64,000 bases of DNA from Solibacteraceae bacterium (GCA_021324015.1 JAJPJX010000205.1:1-64000); one strand, 5' to 3'. Counted from the stretch's first letter, positions 24,897 through 33,749 are shown. Numbers and translations are program-made. The notes: a model not told the origin generated them from the sequence alone.

Positions 24897-26486
24897 CTAT
24901 TGCCCGCCCTTCGCCGTGGATCCCGCGGTGGCTGGCGCGCTGGCCTCGCCCTGAGGCGCGGCGGGGCTCGCAGGCGGCTCTGCCGGCACGGCTTGCACCG
25001 GCACAAATTGAATGGGGTATTGACCCTGTTGCGCAGAGGGCTGCGCGCTCTTCGGCTTCATGCTCTCGATCAGGTCCTCCACCGGAATGGGCTGCTCGGG
25101 TGCCTTCACCGGGACCGGGCCGGTCACCGACATGCCAGGCGTCTGCGGTGCGGCTGCCGCCGTGCCCTTCAGGAAAGGCGCCGGCATCGCGACTTCCGGC
25201 CGCGGCCGCCCCGCCGGGATGGGCCGCACCAGTTCCGGCGTCACCAGCACGAGCAGTTCGGTGTTGTTCTTCTGTAGGGCCCGGCTGCGAAAGAGCTTCC
25301 CCAGCCAGGGAATATCGCCGATGCCCGGAATCTTGCTCAGGATCTCGCTGACCCGGTTGTCCAGCAGGCCGCCGATGGCGAAACTCTGCCCGTCTTCCAG
25401 TTCGATTTCGGTCTGCACCCGCCGTGTCGAGAGCGCCGGAATCGTGAAGCCCTGAAACACCAGCCCGTTCGCAAAATCCAGCGAGCTGACCTCCGGCGTG
25501 ACTTCCAGGCGGATCGTGCCGCGCGGCGTGATCACCGGCAGGAAGTTGATGCGCACCCCAAACTCGCGGAACTGGATGGTCACCGCGCCCAGCCCCGCGC
25601 CTCCTCCCTGCAACGTGGGGTACGGGAACTCGCCGCCCGCCAGGAAGCTGGCTGGCTTGCCGTTAATGGCCAGCACGTTGGGCTCGGCCAGAATCTCCAA
25701 CAGGTTCCGGTTCTGGAGCGCCTTGATGGTGGCGCCCAGGTTCAGGTCCGGCCGGAATACAAAGAGGTTGAGCGCATCCGTGAGGGTGACGTTCGTCTGG
25801 TGGTTGCGAATGTCCATTTGGGGCCCATTGAACTGCTGCGTGGTGATCGCACCAACCGTGTTGGCCGCTCCCGTGCTGAAAACGTTCAGAGCCAGTTCCG
25901 TGCTGGCGCTCCGGTCCACGTTGGCAAAGCGGACTTTCAGCAGTACTTGCGATTCGGTCGAGGGCACATCGACATACAGCAGGTTGACGACTTTGCCCAG
26001 CGTGCCGGCAATAGCCGCCGCCCGCCGCGCCGCAGCCAGGTTCTTCACCGTGCCTTTCAAAAAGACTGTGTTGTCTTCGTAGGTCATCGTGACGTTTTGC
26101 CCGGGCAGCGCCCGCCGCAACTCCTGCTGCACCAGTTCCAGGCGGTTCGAGCGCACCGTCAGATCGAAGAAAAGCCGGTTCCCGGTGGCCTGCCACACAA
26201 TCAGGCTCGTCTGGCCGGCGGCCTTGCCGTTGACTAGCACCTGGTGGGGATCCACCGCCACCGCTTCGGCGATTTCGCCGTTGGCTACGGCCACTCGCAC
26301 GATGGTCGCCGGGCTGTCGATAATCACGGACTTGCCCGCCGTGACGAAAAGGTCTCGCGCGTTGCCTTCCAGCCCCGCGCCGGGCGCCTGCACGGCAGAT
26401 GCTGCTGCGCCGGTATGCGCTGCGAGCAACACCGTGGCGGCCGCAATAGCCGCGTACTTCATCCATCTGTTGCCATGGCTCGTCAT
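24897..26486 (-). CDS. cpaC: Tad outer-membrane secretin CpaC/RcpA
   Basis: 529 aa. A signal peptide (YAAIAAATVLLAAHTGAAAS) is followed by the pilus-secretin N-terminal domain (FVTAGKSVIIDSPATIVRVA) and a BON-like segment. The secretin domain follows with RNLLEILAEPNVLAINGKPA, FLAGGEFPYP, a VTPEVSSLDFAN strand and the C-terminal signature RRVQTEIELEDGQSFAIGGL. The last 110 residues are Pro/Ala/Gln-rich. It forms the multimeric outer-membrane pore for the Flp pilus. The ATG overlaps the cpaB stop (ATGA). The Pro-rich tail is longer than in many homologues and may bind lipoprotein or peptidoglycan partners. Confidence 0.92.
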   Translation of the reverse strand: MTSHGNRWMKYAAIAAATVLLAAHTGAAASAVQAPGAGLEGNARDLFVTAGKSVIIDSPATIVRVAVANGEIAEAVAVDPHQVLVNGKAAGQTSLIVWQATGNRLFFDLTVRSNRLELVQQELRRALPGQNVTMTYEDNTVFLKGTVKNLAAARRAAAIAGTLGKVVNLLYVDVPSTESQVLLKVRFANVDRSASTELALNVFSTGAANTVGAITTQQFNGPQMDIRNHQTNVTLTDALNLFVFRPDLNLGATIKALQNRNLLEILAEPNVLAINGKPASFLAGGEFPYPTLQGGGAGLGAVTIQFREFGVRINFLPVITPRGTIRLEVTPEVSSLDFANGLVFQGFTIPALSTRRVQTEIELEDGQSFAIGGLLDNRVSEILSKIPGIGDIPWLGKLFRSRALQKNNTELLVLVTPELVRPIPAGRPRPEVAMPAPFLKGTAAAAPQTPGMSVTGPVPVKAPEQPIPVEDLIESMKPKSAQPSAQQGQYPIQFVPVQAVPAEPPASPAAPQGEASAPATAGSTAKGGQ

Positions 26487-27355
26487 TGGCGCACCTCTTG
26501 CGGCGCGTGGAACGTCGCTTCCACTCTCTTGGTCCCCGTCAGCACTTCCACCACTACCGGGGGGCGCACGGGCTCCTTCACCGCCGGCAACGCCGGGCGA
26601 TCCACCTTTACGGGCGCCGGCTTCGCTTTAGGCCGCTCCGGCGCAGCGTTGCCGTTGAAAAGCCGGGCCAGCGCGGTCCCTGGAGGCTTTGCTTGGCCCG
26701 CGTCCAGCGGATTGCGTAGCACCAGTTGGATGCGCGTGTCGTTGCCCGCCAGGCTCAGTACCTCCGCCTGCTCCGGCGTCGCCAACAGGTTCACCACCTG
26801 CACTTGCACCGGCTTCCCTTCGGCGTCTTTCTGAATGTTCTGGCCGGCGGAGAGCACCTGGATATCCTGCAAAATGGTCTTCGTCTGCGTCCCCAGGTTG
26901 CTGCTCCCGGGCGGCAGCCCGGACATGAGCACGTCCACGCGGCTCCCCGGCACCACGAATCCGGCCACGCCGACCACGTCATTGACGCGCACGGCTACGG
27001 CCCGCATACCTTTCGGGATGAGCGCCGCCAGGCCCGCCCCTCCGCCTACCGGCGCCAGCCGCGATTCCACGATCGGCTCACCCCGGTAAATCTCGGCTGT
27101 CACGCCCCGCCCTACGATGTCTTCCTTCTTCGTGACGGCGTGAGCCGGGACCGGTCCCGCCCAGGTTTCGACAGCCAGGTCTCCCTCGCGAATCAGCGTT
27201 CCCAGTTCCAGGTCCCGGGCGGCCACGATCACCGCCGCGCCGGCTTGCGGGTGGCTTGCGGATAGCCGGGAGACCAGCAGCCGGTACAACACCAGGCTGG
27301 CCAGCCCGGAGAAGATCACCGCAAAAACGAATACTGATAAAAACCGTTTGTTCAT
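26483..27355 (-). CDS. cpaB: Tad pilus assembly protein CpaB/RcpC
   Basis: 290 aa. An N-terminal membrane helix (FLSVFVFAVIFSGLASLVLY) leads into a SAF domain (VIVAARDLELGTLIREGDLA) and the RcpC/CpaB domain (GMRAVAVRVNDVVGVAGFVV, then GSRVDVLMSG). The C-terminus is a basic Pro-rich tail (NGNAAPERPKAKPAPVK). CpaB sits in the periplasm and supports the secretin; SAF domains may touch peptidoglycan or glycans. It is the first assembly gene after the Flp pilin cluster. Confidence 0.9.
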   Translation of the reverse strand: MNKRFLSVFVFAVIFSGLASLVLYRLLVSRLSASHPQAGAAVIVAARDLELGTLIREGDLAVETWAGPVPAHAVTKKEDIVGRGVTAEIYRGEPIVESRLAPVGGGAGLAALIPKGMRAVAVRVNDVVGVAGFVVPGSRVDVLMSGLPPGSSNLGTQTKTILQDIQVLSAGQNIQKDAEGKPVQVQVVNLLATPEQAEVLSLAGNDTRIQLVLRNPLDAGQAKPPGTALARLFNGNAAPERPKAKPAPVKVDRPALPAVKEPVRPPVVVEVLTGTKRVEATFHAPQEVRQ

Positions 27356-27368
27356 CGATACCTCCCTG

Positions 27369-27545
27369 TTATGACCCGCTGGCGTTCGCTAACCGGCTGT
27401 TCGTAATGCTCCAGATCGAACTGGTGCTGGCGTTCATGCCGATGAACATCGCGGCGCCCGCCAGCACCAGAAAGGCCAGCAGCAGGCTGTACTCCACCAG
27501 GTCCTGGCCTCCCTCCTCGCTCACCAATTGCTTTAATTTCTTCAT
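27369..27545 (-). CDS. flp: Flp-family type IVb pilin (divergent third copy)
   Basis: 58 aa. Starts MKKLKQLVSEEGGQDLVEYS followed by a hydrophobic stalk (LLLAFLVLAGAAMFIGM). The Flp cleavage context G-QDLVEY (cleavage after Gly, Glu at +5, adjacent Tyr) is present. It differs from the two upstream pilins in its basic N-terminus and in the C-terminal head (SSIWSITNSRLANAS). The ribosome binding site is weak. It could be a minor pilin or tip subunit rather than the major one. Confidence 0.88.
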   Translation of the reverse strand: MKKLKQLVSEEGGQDLVEYSLLLAFLVLAGAAMFIGMNASTSSIWSITNSRLANASGS

Positions 27546-27619
27546 TGCTTCACTACATTTCTTCGCGGCCACAGAAGTCAGGGGATACACACGGCGCGGG
27601 CATATCCCCCGGCAGACTC

Positions 27620-27817
27620 CTAGCTCGCGCCAGTCGCGGAAGTGGCGGCGGTGCTGAGATCGGTGCTGGTCACCGACCAGACCGTGCTGACGCTGCCGCT
27701 CACATTGATCATGATGGCGGCCGCCACCAGGCTCATGAAGGCCAGCAGAAGCGTGTATTCCACCAGGTCCTGGCCGGATTCGTCTTTCAGCAGTGCGATC
27801 AGATTTTGCAATTTCAT
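27620..27817 (-). CDS. flp: Flp-family type IVb pilin (second copy)
   Basis: 65 aa. MKLQNLIALLKDESGQDLVE leads into YTLLLAFMSLVAAAIMINV and a Ser/Thr-rich head. Cleavage is expected after the Gly in SGQDLVEY by the CpaA peptidase encoded at 35958-36500. The mature region is almost identical to the copy just upstream (27896-28081) at both protein and DNA level, which points to a recent tandem duplication. A strong AAGGAG precedes the ATG. This is a likely major subunit of the Tad pilus. Confidence 0.92.
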   Translation of the reverse strand: MKLQNLIALLKDESGQDLVEYTLLLAFMSLVAAAIMINVSGSVSTVWSVTSTDLSTAATSATGAS

Positions 27818-27895
27818 CGTTTGGTTCTCCTTGTGTTGGTCTTGAAAAAGGCGCCTTCACCGTGTCTAGCTCTGGAAAGCGCCTTTTCCGGGTGG

Positions 27896-28081
27896 TTAGC
27901 TGCTTGCGGACGCAGCCGCCTTGCTGAGATCGGTGCTGGTCACCGACCAGACCGTGCTCACACTGCCGCTCACGTTGATCATGATGGCGGCGGCCACCAG
28001 GCTCATGAAGGCCAAAAGCAGCGTGTACTCCACGAGGTCTTGGCCGGATTCGTCTTTCCAGAAGTTTTTTAGCGTCGTCAT
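27896..28081 (-). CDS. flp: Flp-family type IVb pilin (first copy)
   Basis: 61 aa. MTTLKNFWKDESGQDLVEYT with the same hydrophobic stalk as the second copy (LLLAFMSLVAAAIMINVSGS) and a short head ending KAAASASS. AAGGAG lies upstream of ATG 28081. As the first pilin of the cluster it is probably the most strongly expressed. The Glu and Tyr of the GQDLVEY motif, needed for processing and assembly, are intact. Confidence 0.92.
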   Translation of the reverse strand: MTTLKNFWKDESGQDLVEYTLLLAFMSLVAAAIMINVSGSVSTVWSVTSTDLSKAAASASS

Positions 28082-28086
28082 TGTGT

Positions 28087-29751
28087 TTAGCTCCTTGTTT
28101 CGTTGTTGCTGGCCGTCGGACCTTGCCGTTGCGCGGTGGCCGGCCGGCCGCGCAAGGTTTCCTCGCCGTGGTCCGGCGTGGAAGCTGTGTGCTCCGCTGC
28201 GGGCATGGCGCGGAAGACCACGGAAATGTGATCGTCGTAGACCACCCGCCAGCGGTGCGATTCTTTGAGAGTGCTCGTCAGGGGAGCATCCGGCGGCAGC
28301 ACGATGGTGTCAATACGGTACCGCTCCAGCGTGCGCTGCCAGTCGTACTTCGCGCCGAGTACGTCCAGGTAGGCTTCCATGAACTGGGAGCCGTAGAAAT
28401 CCATCCTGCCGTCCACAAATACCTTTTGCTTCGGAAATAGCTTGTAAATGAGGTAGTCGCCCCACTCGTCGTGGGTGAAAATGTGATGCGATTCGGCCGA
28501 TTCCAGGACGCGGAGCGCGCCCGCCGGGTACCGGCTCGGGTCGTAATCCGCCTGGAAGCCGGGTCGCGGCGCCGGAGCGTAAAACATCGCCGCCGTCAGC
28601 GCCAGTCCGGCCGCGCTCGCCAGGTGCCAGCGCCCGATCCGGTCCATGGCGGAGAACTCCCCGCCAAACTCGCGCGCCGCCCGCGCCGCCCGCCGCAGCC
28701 ACGCCGCCACGTCGGCGCTTTCCAGGGCCGCCAGGCCCTCCTCGATTGCCTGCGCGATCCAGGGAGCCGCCACGATGGCGAACAGCGGCACGTTCCGCGC
28801 GGCAATCAGGCCCAGGTGCGCCCAGCCCGCCAGCAGAAACACCGCCGTGAACCGGCGCCGCAGCAGGTGCCACAGCGCCGCCGCCAGCCCCAGCACGATC
28901 ATGGGCTCGAAGAAGCGCGCGGCCGGCGCCTGGAAGCTCAGCGGCTTGTACTCGTCGATGTGCAGCATGGGGAACGGGTCCGTCAGGAACTCGAATACAT
29001 GCTGGTGCAGATGATAGGTGTACGGGTTCAACAGGCTCGCCAGCAGGCATCCCAGCGCCGCCAGCACGTACGGTTGGGCCTTTTTCCAGGCCTGGCCGTA
29101 CTGCCGCTTGCCGGGCGCGGCCATGATCCCGGTAAATTCGCCGGCGGCATAGGGAACCATCAGCAGCAGGGCGACGAAAAAGCCTCCGTGCAGGTTCGTC
29201 CACACAACCGTCAATAGCGGCAACAGCCACAGCAGCCGGCGCTCTCCCGCCGCCACCCGCTCCAGAATTCCCAGGAAGATCACCGCGAACAGCAGCGTGA
29301 ACAGGTGCGGGCGCGCCAGCCAATGGATCGACGAGGCCGCCAGCGCCAGCACCGTCACGCCGAACGCGATCACGGCGTTGTTGCACCGGCCGCGCACCAG
29401 CCGGAACAGCAGAGCGAAGGTGAAGCACAGCACCACGATGCTGGCGATCACCACCGCCGCCATGCCGCCCTGCCGGTACAGCCAGCCGAACATCGCGTCC
29501 CAGAGCCATTCCCACGCGAACCACGGCGCCCCCGGCTTGCTGAACGAAAACATGTCCGCCGAGGGAACCCGCGCGTGATCCAGAATCCACTCTCCGGTCC
29601 GCACGTGCCAGCCTGTGTCGCCGTCCCCCAGCATCGTCCTGGCGCCGTCCATTTTGAGGAACAGGAACACGATCGGCATCAGGAACGCGGCATCTGTCAG
29701 CGATGGCAGTGCCCGTACGATCCCCGGTTTACTCTGGACGGTTGGCATCAT
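28087..29751 (-). CDS. Polytopic membrane protein, GT-C-like, unassigned
   Basis: 554 aa with about ten hydrophobic segments over residues 1-410, followed by a soluble C-terminal domain (SHHIFTHDEWGDYLIYKLFP, then FVDGRMDFYGSQFMEAYLD). The early loop GDGDTGWHVRTGEWI, with acidic residues after the first helix, is the sort of site seen in GT-C glycosyltransferases, but no family is certain. It begins one base before the PilZ stop and ends 5 nt before the first flp gene, so it is inside the Tad operon. It could glycosylate pilin or surface material; that is a guess from fold and context. Confidence 0.65.
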   Translation of the reverse strand: MMPTVQSKPGIVRALPSLTDAAFLMPIVFLFLKMDGARTMLGDGDTGWHVRTGEWILDHARVPSADMFSFSKPGAPWFAWEWLWDAMFGWLYRQGGMAAVVIASIVVLCFTFALLFRLVRGRCNNAVIAFGVTVLALAASSIHWLARPHLFTLLFAVIFLGILERVAAGERRLLWLLPLLTVVWTNLHGGFFVALLLMVPYAAGEFTGIMAAPGKRQYGQAWKKAQPYVLAALGCLLASLLNPYTYHLHQHVFEFLTDPFPMLHIDEYKPLSFQAPAARFFEPMIVLGLAAALWHLLRRRFTAVFLLAGWAHLGLIAARNVPLFAIVAAPWIAQAIEEGLAALESADVAAWLRRAARAAREFGGEFSAMDRIGRWHLASAAGLALTAAMFYAPAPRPGFQADYDPSRYPAGALRVLESAESHHIFTHDEWGDYLIYKLFPKQKVFVDGRMDFYGSQFMEAYLDVLGAKYDWQRTLERYRIDTIVLPPDAPLTSTLKESHRWRVVYDDHISVVFRAMPAAEHTASTPDHGEETLRGRPATAQRQGPTASNNETRS

Positions 29752-30168
29752 CTAACCTCGAAAGAAGGACTCGAACTGCTGCCCGCTGACCAGAACCCCG
29801 GAAACTCCGCGTTCTCCGCATCCCCGGAATTCCATGTGCGATACCCGAATCGCCACCCGCACGCCCCTTCCCGCCTCCTGGCTCACCCGCACCACGCGCC
29901 CTTCGCAGCACAGGCACCTGCGCTCGAAAGCCCTGTGCTTCGGCAACTCCAGTTCGATGCTCAGAAACTCGCCTTTCTCCGGAGCTGCATTCCCCGCCAT
30001 CGCCTGAAACTGGATCAGCATGCCCGTCCGGCTGATGTTCACCGTGGTTCCCATCGCGGCCGGCGGGCCGCCCTTGGAAAAACGGGCCCGGCAAGGAAGT
30101 TCTGCTTCCACGCGCGAATGATCGCGCCTCTCCATTCCATTTCTTCCTTGCTTGCTGTGTGCTTTCAT
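29752..30168 (-). CDS. PilZ-domain protein (c-di-GMP receptor-like)
   Basis: 138 aa. The PilZ signature is present: RRDHSRVEAELP (RxxxR-type motif) and then NISRTGMLIQF (the D/NxSxxG motif), separated by the expected beta-barrel start. The C-terminal half contains four Cys, including CLCCEGRVVRV. M12 (MERRDHSRV) is an alternative start with AAGGAAG upstream. It is the first gene of the run leading into the flp-cpa-tad genes, so c-di-GMP probably feeds into pilus production or the adjacent membrane protein. Confidence 0.83.
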   Translation of the reverse strand: MKAHSKQGRNGMERRDHSRVEAELPCRARFSKGGPPAAMGTTVNISRTGMLIQFQAMAGNAAPEKGEFLSIELELPKHRAFERRCLCCEGRVVRVSQEAGRGVRVAIRVSHMEFRGCGERGVSGVLVSGQQFESFFRG

Positions 30169-30388
30169 GGCCTCTGAGTGTTAAGGTAACCGGCGGGCGG
30201 AAAACCAACAATACAGAGCTTTATTCGTGTGGTGCTACTAACAAATGTGAAGAAGCTCCATTACTTTGCTCAAAAAACACCAAACTATAAACCGCCACTC
30301 GTACTAGGAAATCGCGCCCACAACGAGAATTCGTCATTGCACACTCGTAGTTACTGAGCCGCGACCGTCAAGGAGCGGTATCTCCGTT

Positions 30389-30431
30389 GAAAGCTGAAAG
30401 CTGAAAGCTGATAGCTGAAGGCTGACCGCTG
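30389..30431. repeat. AGCTGAAAGCTG-type tandem repeat
   Basis: Four imperfect units of about 10 bases (AAGCTGAAAGCTGAAAGCTG, then ATAGCTGAAGGCTGACCGCTG) lie between the PilZ start and the TadG-like stop. A related stretch occurs at 46583-46616, inside narJ. Such short AGCTGA-type repeats are spread in some genomes of this kind. The rest of the 267-nt gap (30169-30435) shows no gene. Confidence 0.6.
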
Positions 30432-30435
30432 TGAC

Positions 30436-31731
30436 CTACTCGATCAGCGAAATGCCCGGACCGCTGCCGCCGAGGGCCGTCACAGCGCCTGACGCAATGT
30501 AGGAGTTGCCGGAGAAGGAAAGAGAGCCGACCGCGAGGGTGGTGGTGGTTCCGCTGGTGGAGCTACCCCCGCCGTAAGTGAGGGAAGCAGTCGGCATATA
30601 GACGAGGCCGGATATGTTTTGCGTGGCGCCGCCGATCAGCGACGCGGTACTGGAATTGCTTTTGTCCTGGAAAATGACCACACCTTTATAGGTCCCCGAG
30701 GTCGGCGCGGTGAGCGTGATGTTACCGCCCCCGCCCATCGAGATGCTTCCGCTCTGGTTATAAAGGGTTACCCCGCTCCCGGAAAGATTCGCTCCGGCGC
30801 CAACGCTGATGCCGCCCTTCAGGATGTAGAGACCGGGATTCAGCGTCAGCGAAGATTGCCCCCCCAAAGTGATTGGGCCGCAATAAACCCCCGGGTCGAT
30901 GGTGAGGGTTTGCTGATTGGTCAGGCTGACCCCATTGCTTGTGCAGGACCCTACCGAAGGCGCCGGCAGGCTGGAAAATGGGTCCGCAGTCGCGCTCACG
31001 CCCACGTTGGGTGTCGGGGTGATGGTTGAATTCCCATTCCCGCTCCAATTGCCGGTAATATTGACCGAAGCGCCGTCAGTGGCATTGATTTTTGCGCCGC
31101 CGGTCAGGGTGACCGCTTTTTGGTCCGTGGAATTGACATATACCCCGCACGCCGTCTGCAAGAGCGTGGTTCCATTGCCCGACACGGAAGTGCCCGTCTG
31201 GTTCAGCACATAGATACAACCGCCGCCGCCGCCGGACATGGTCCCCGCGGTTGCCCGGGCGCTCACCGTGAGCGAAGTGTTCCCCAGAATCGCTGAAAAC
31301 GTCTGCGGCACCGTTTCCGTCACCACCGCGGTGGCCCAGTAATTCACGGTCACGCCCACCGGCGGACCGCTGGTGCCCCCAGCCATCGTGACCGTCTGGT
31401 TCCCGCCGGTGGTGACGGCGAAGCCGTTCTCCTTGGCATACGCGCATCCGCCTTGCATGTTGTTGGTGGGCGGATTGGGAATCGGATTAGGACAGGTGGT
31501 GGCTGATTGACAGGCCACGCCGGCGACGCCGCAGGTTTGGCCCCAGGGCGCCCATTGCACGGCCTCCCGCACCGCCGCCAGCGCCGCCGCGTCCGCTGCC
31601 GCCTGCGCCGCCTGCTTGCGGAAGTAGGCCCACCCGATGTCCACCACCAGGCCCAGAACACCGAACATCACAATCACGGATAGCGTGAAGAGGATCACCG
31701 CCTGTCCGCGTTCGCTGTGCCTTCCGTGCAT
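30436..31731 (-). CDS. TadG-like protein with long beta-rich extracellular region
   Basis: 431 aa. The N-terminus SERGQAVILFTLSVIVMFGV and VVDIGWAYFRKQAAQAAADA are the Tad_N/TadG prepilin-like membrane start and its helical continuation. A long Gly/Thr/Ser/Asn-rich region follows with regular short strands, such as ISGLVYMPTASLTYGGGSS, which look like a right-handed beta-helix. It lacks the VWA domain of classic TadG. Probably a minor pseudopilin or surface adhesin displayed by the Tad machine. It forms an operon with two TadE-like genes upstream. Confidence 0.75.
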   Translation of the reverse strand: MHGRHSERGQAVILFTLSVIVMFGVLGLVVDIGWAYFRKQAAQAAADAAALAAVREAVQWAPWGQTCGVAGVACQSATTCPNPIPNPPTNNMQGGCAYAKENGFAVTTGGNQTVTMAGGTSGPPVGVTVNYWATAVVTETVPQTFSAILGNTSLTVSARATAGTMSGGGGGCIYVLNQTGTSVSGNGTTLLQTACGVYVNSTDQKAVTLTGGAKINATDGASVNITGNWSGNGNSTITPTPNVGVSATADPFSSLPAPSVGSCTSNGVSLTNQQTLTIDPGVYCGPITLGGQSSLTLNPGLYILKGGISVGAGANLSGSGVTLYNQSGSISMGGGGNITLTAPTSGTYKGVVIFQDKSNSSTASLIGGATQNISGLVYMPTASLTYGGGSSTSGTTTTLAVGSLSFSGNSYIASGAVTALGGSGPGISLIE

Positions 31732-31741
31732 TCCATGAACC

Positions 31742-32254
31742 TCAAAACTGAATGATCTGCGTGGTGGACGCCCCCACCTGAATCGTTCCGAACATCAGGT
31801 GCTGGGCCCCCGGCCAAAGCATCCCGATCGCGGACGGGAACGAGTATTGCGCCGAGATCGTAAATATCTGCCCGGGCATGTTGTCGTTGTTGCTGGCCGG
31901 CGGCCACACGGTCGAGTTGGTGAAACAACTCGAAATCGGTGAGCAAGTCTGTGTCTGCCCGCTGGCCGTGGTCAGGGTCGCGGACGCCGTGTCCGAGGGC
32001 ACCCCGATGCCGTCAGCCGCCAGGCGGCCGGTAATCAAGCCCACGGTCGTCGCACAACTGTTGCCGCCACTGCTGCAGCCGTTCCCGTGCACTGCGGCGT
32101 ACCGCGCGGCCGCCCGCACCGCGTGCGCCAGCGTCACGTAGTTCCACATGGCGATCGAAAGTTGCACCACCGAAAGAATCAGGAACAGCGACGGGATACC
32201 CGCCAGAGTGAACTCGAGGATTGCCGACCCGCGCTGGTTTCTGCGCCGCCTCAT
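31742..32254 (-). CDS. tadE: TadE-like pseudopilin
   Basis: 170 aa from ATG 32254 (GGGAGGA upstream; overlaps the previous stop as ATGA). The N-terminus RNQRGSAILEFTLAGIPSLF is the TadE cleavage context (Gly before SAILEF, Glu at +5) followed by a hydrophobic helix. The soluble part contains four Cys that could form disulfides (CSSGGNSC and CSPISSC). TadE pseudopilins join Flp in priming or tipping the pilus and are cleaved by the same peptidase. Confidence 0.87.
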   Translation of the reverse strand: MRRRRNQRGSAILEFTLAGIPSLFLILSVVQLSIAMWNYVTLAHAVRAAARYAAVHGNGCSSGGNSCATTVGLITGRLAADGIGVPSDTASATLTTASGQTQTCSPISSCFTNSTVWPPASNNDNMPGQIFTISAQYSFPSAIGMLWPGAQHLMFGTIQVGASTTQIIQF

Positions 32255-32730
32255 CCCAGTCCTCCCATGCCCACCAGCACCCGCATCTTTACCGACCGCG
32301 TCCAGGTGAACTGGCTGGCCAGCAGACCCGGGATCGGGATCAGCGGCGTGGATTGATACGTGACGGAAACCAGCGTCGCGGTGCCCCCGTCCGGTCCCGT
32401 CACCTTGGATGCGGTGACGGTGACCGGATTGGCGGAGCAACTCGTCACACTCGTGCCCACATTGGGCAGGCTCTGCAGCTCTTTCAGCGCATAGGTGCAC
32501 GCTCCCGCCGAGTCGTCGGCGGTTCCCGTCGAGGTGGAGGTGTACGACGCTGCCACCCGCGCCGCGCTTTCCACCGAGATCAGTGCGTAGAGATAGAATC
32601 CGCTGTCCAGCGCACCGACGAACAGGAAGATGATCCAGGGCAGGAAGAACACCAGCTCCACCAGCGCTCCGCCGCGCCGGCGCGCCTGCCTTGCGCCACT
32701 CTGTGAGAATCTGCCGGAGATCTTCACCAT
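32251..32730 (-). CDS. TadE-like pseudopilin
   Basis: 159 aa. ARRRGGALVELVFFLPWIIF gives the processing context (Gly-Gly before ALVELVFF, Glu at +5) and hydrophobic helix; the rest is a Thr/Ser-rich domain with a pair of Cys (GACTYALKEL, VTSCSANPV). First gene of a three-gene TadE/TadE/TadG run. The next ATG overlaps its stop, which indicates coupled synthesis of the pseudopilins in fixed ratio. Confidence 0.85.
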   Translation of the reverse strand: MVKISGRFSQSGARQARRRGGALVELVFFLPWIIFLFVGALDSGFYLYALISVESAARVAASYTSTSTGTADDSAGACTYALKELQSLPNVGTSVTSCSANPVTVTASKVTGPDGGTATLVSVTYQSTPLIPIPGLLASQFTWTRSVKMRVLVGMGGLG

Positions 32731-32857
32731 GATCTTTCTAGACCTGACTCCACACTAACCGCGCGCCGCGCCCGCGGCAATCTAGAGCTTACTCGGGGAT
32801 GTACCCTTAACAATGCTCAGGTAATTGGTACTTCACGGCGCCGCCGGCAGCGCGGCG

Positions 32858-33541
32858 TTAGTTGAGAGTCGGCGCCTTGCTCTCCGCCGCGGCGCCTACC
32901 ATTATGGTGCGGAATGGAAACAGCGATTCCCCAGCCGCTTCGCTTCCGTTCCGCAGGTTCGCCATATTGCGGAGCCCGTAGATCGCCAGTTCGTAGCGGT
33001 CCTTGATGCCCAACTTGCGAAACAAAGCCGAGAGATATACCCGCACGGTCGCCTCGGAGATGTTCAGCGCCCTCGCGATCTCCTTGTTCTTCAGGCCCTG
33101 CGAAACCAGCGCCACCAGTTCGCTTTCCCGCGGCGTCAGATTCACCGCCTTAGCTTGCTGGAAGCCCGTTGCCAGGCTGTGCTCCACCCAGACCTCGCCG
33201 GCAGCCACGCGTTCCAGGCAGCGCAGCATGTCGTCCACCGGCAGGCTCTTTCGTAGAATGCCGCGAATCCCCGCGCCGAGCACTTGAAACGCGCCCTCCA
33301 GGGAAATATCGTGTACCCACAAAATAATGCGGCACTCTGGAGCCATCCGCCGGATGCTGACGGCATGCGCCAGATCGTCCGGCCCTGCGCAGTCGATGAC
33401 CAGAATGCTTGCCTGATCCGGAGAAATCATTTCCATCGCGGTCGCTCGTCCGTTGCAGACAGTCACTTCATAGTGCTGGTGAAGCACCGCCGCTGCGCCT
33501 ACCGCCAGAATCGGCTCCGGCGTTTCAATCAGGACTTTCAT
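32858..33541 (-). CDS. LuxR-family response regulator (atypical receiver), copy A
   Basis: 227 aa from ATG 33541 (AAGGAGTGG upstream). The receiver domain has an acceptor-like Asp in ILVIDCAGPDDL and the switch Lys region GIRGILRKSLP, but the acidic pair normally at the start (DD) is replaced by ET in VLIETPEPI. The C-terminal LuxR HTH is canonical: LTPRESELVALVSQGLKNKE and ISEATVRVYLSALFRKLGIK. It is a near paralogue of the gene at 35108-35785. It lies beside TadE/TadG and TonB-like genes and may control Tad expression. Confidence 0.85.
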   Translation of the reverse strand: MKVLIETPEPILAVGAAAVLHQHYEVTVCNGRATAMEMISPDQASILVIDCAGPDDLAHAVSIRRMAPECRIILWVHDISLEGAFQVLGAGIRGILRKSLPVDDMLRCLERVAAGEVWVEHSLATGFQQAKAVNLTPRESELVALVSQGLKNKEIARALNISEATVRVYLSALFRKLGIKDRYELAIYGLRNMANLRNGSEAAGESLFPFRTIMVGAAAESKAPTLN

Positions 33542-33749
33542 TCTTTGTTCCACTCCTTGGATTACTTTCCGTCGCGAATTATTCCGAAACATCAGTATAG
33601 ATGCCGGACATTGGGGTCTTCAATGGTTGTAAAGTTCTGGTACCGGTTCCATCTTTCCCATACGCCGCCCCTGTGCGCGGGATTTTACTCCAGCCATAGG
33701 AGAGCAGTTCTAGTATTCGGGACTTCGGTCCCACTCCCTTTGCGCCAGA

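Noticed and set aside
33719-33732. GGGAC-TTCG-GTCCC tetraloop hairpin between a LuxR gene and the TonB-like gene
   Set aside because: Short stem and no U-run; may be a weak terminator but nothing shows it.
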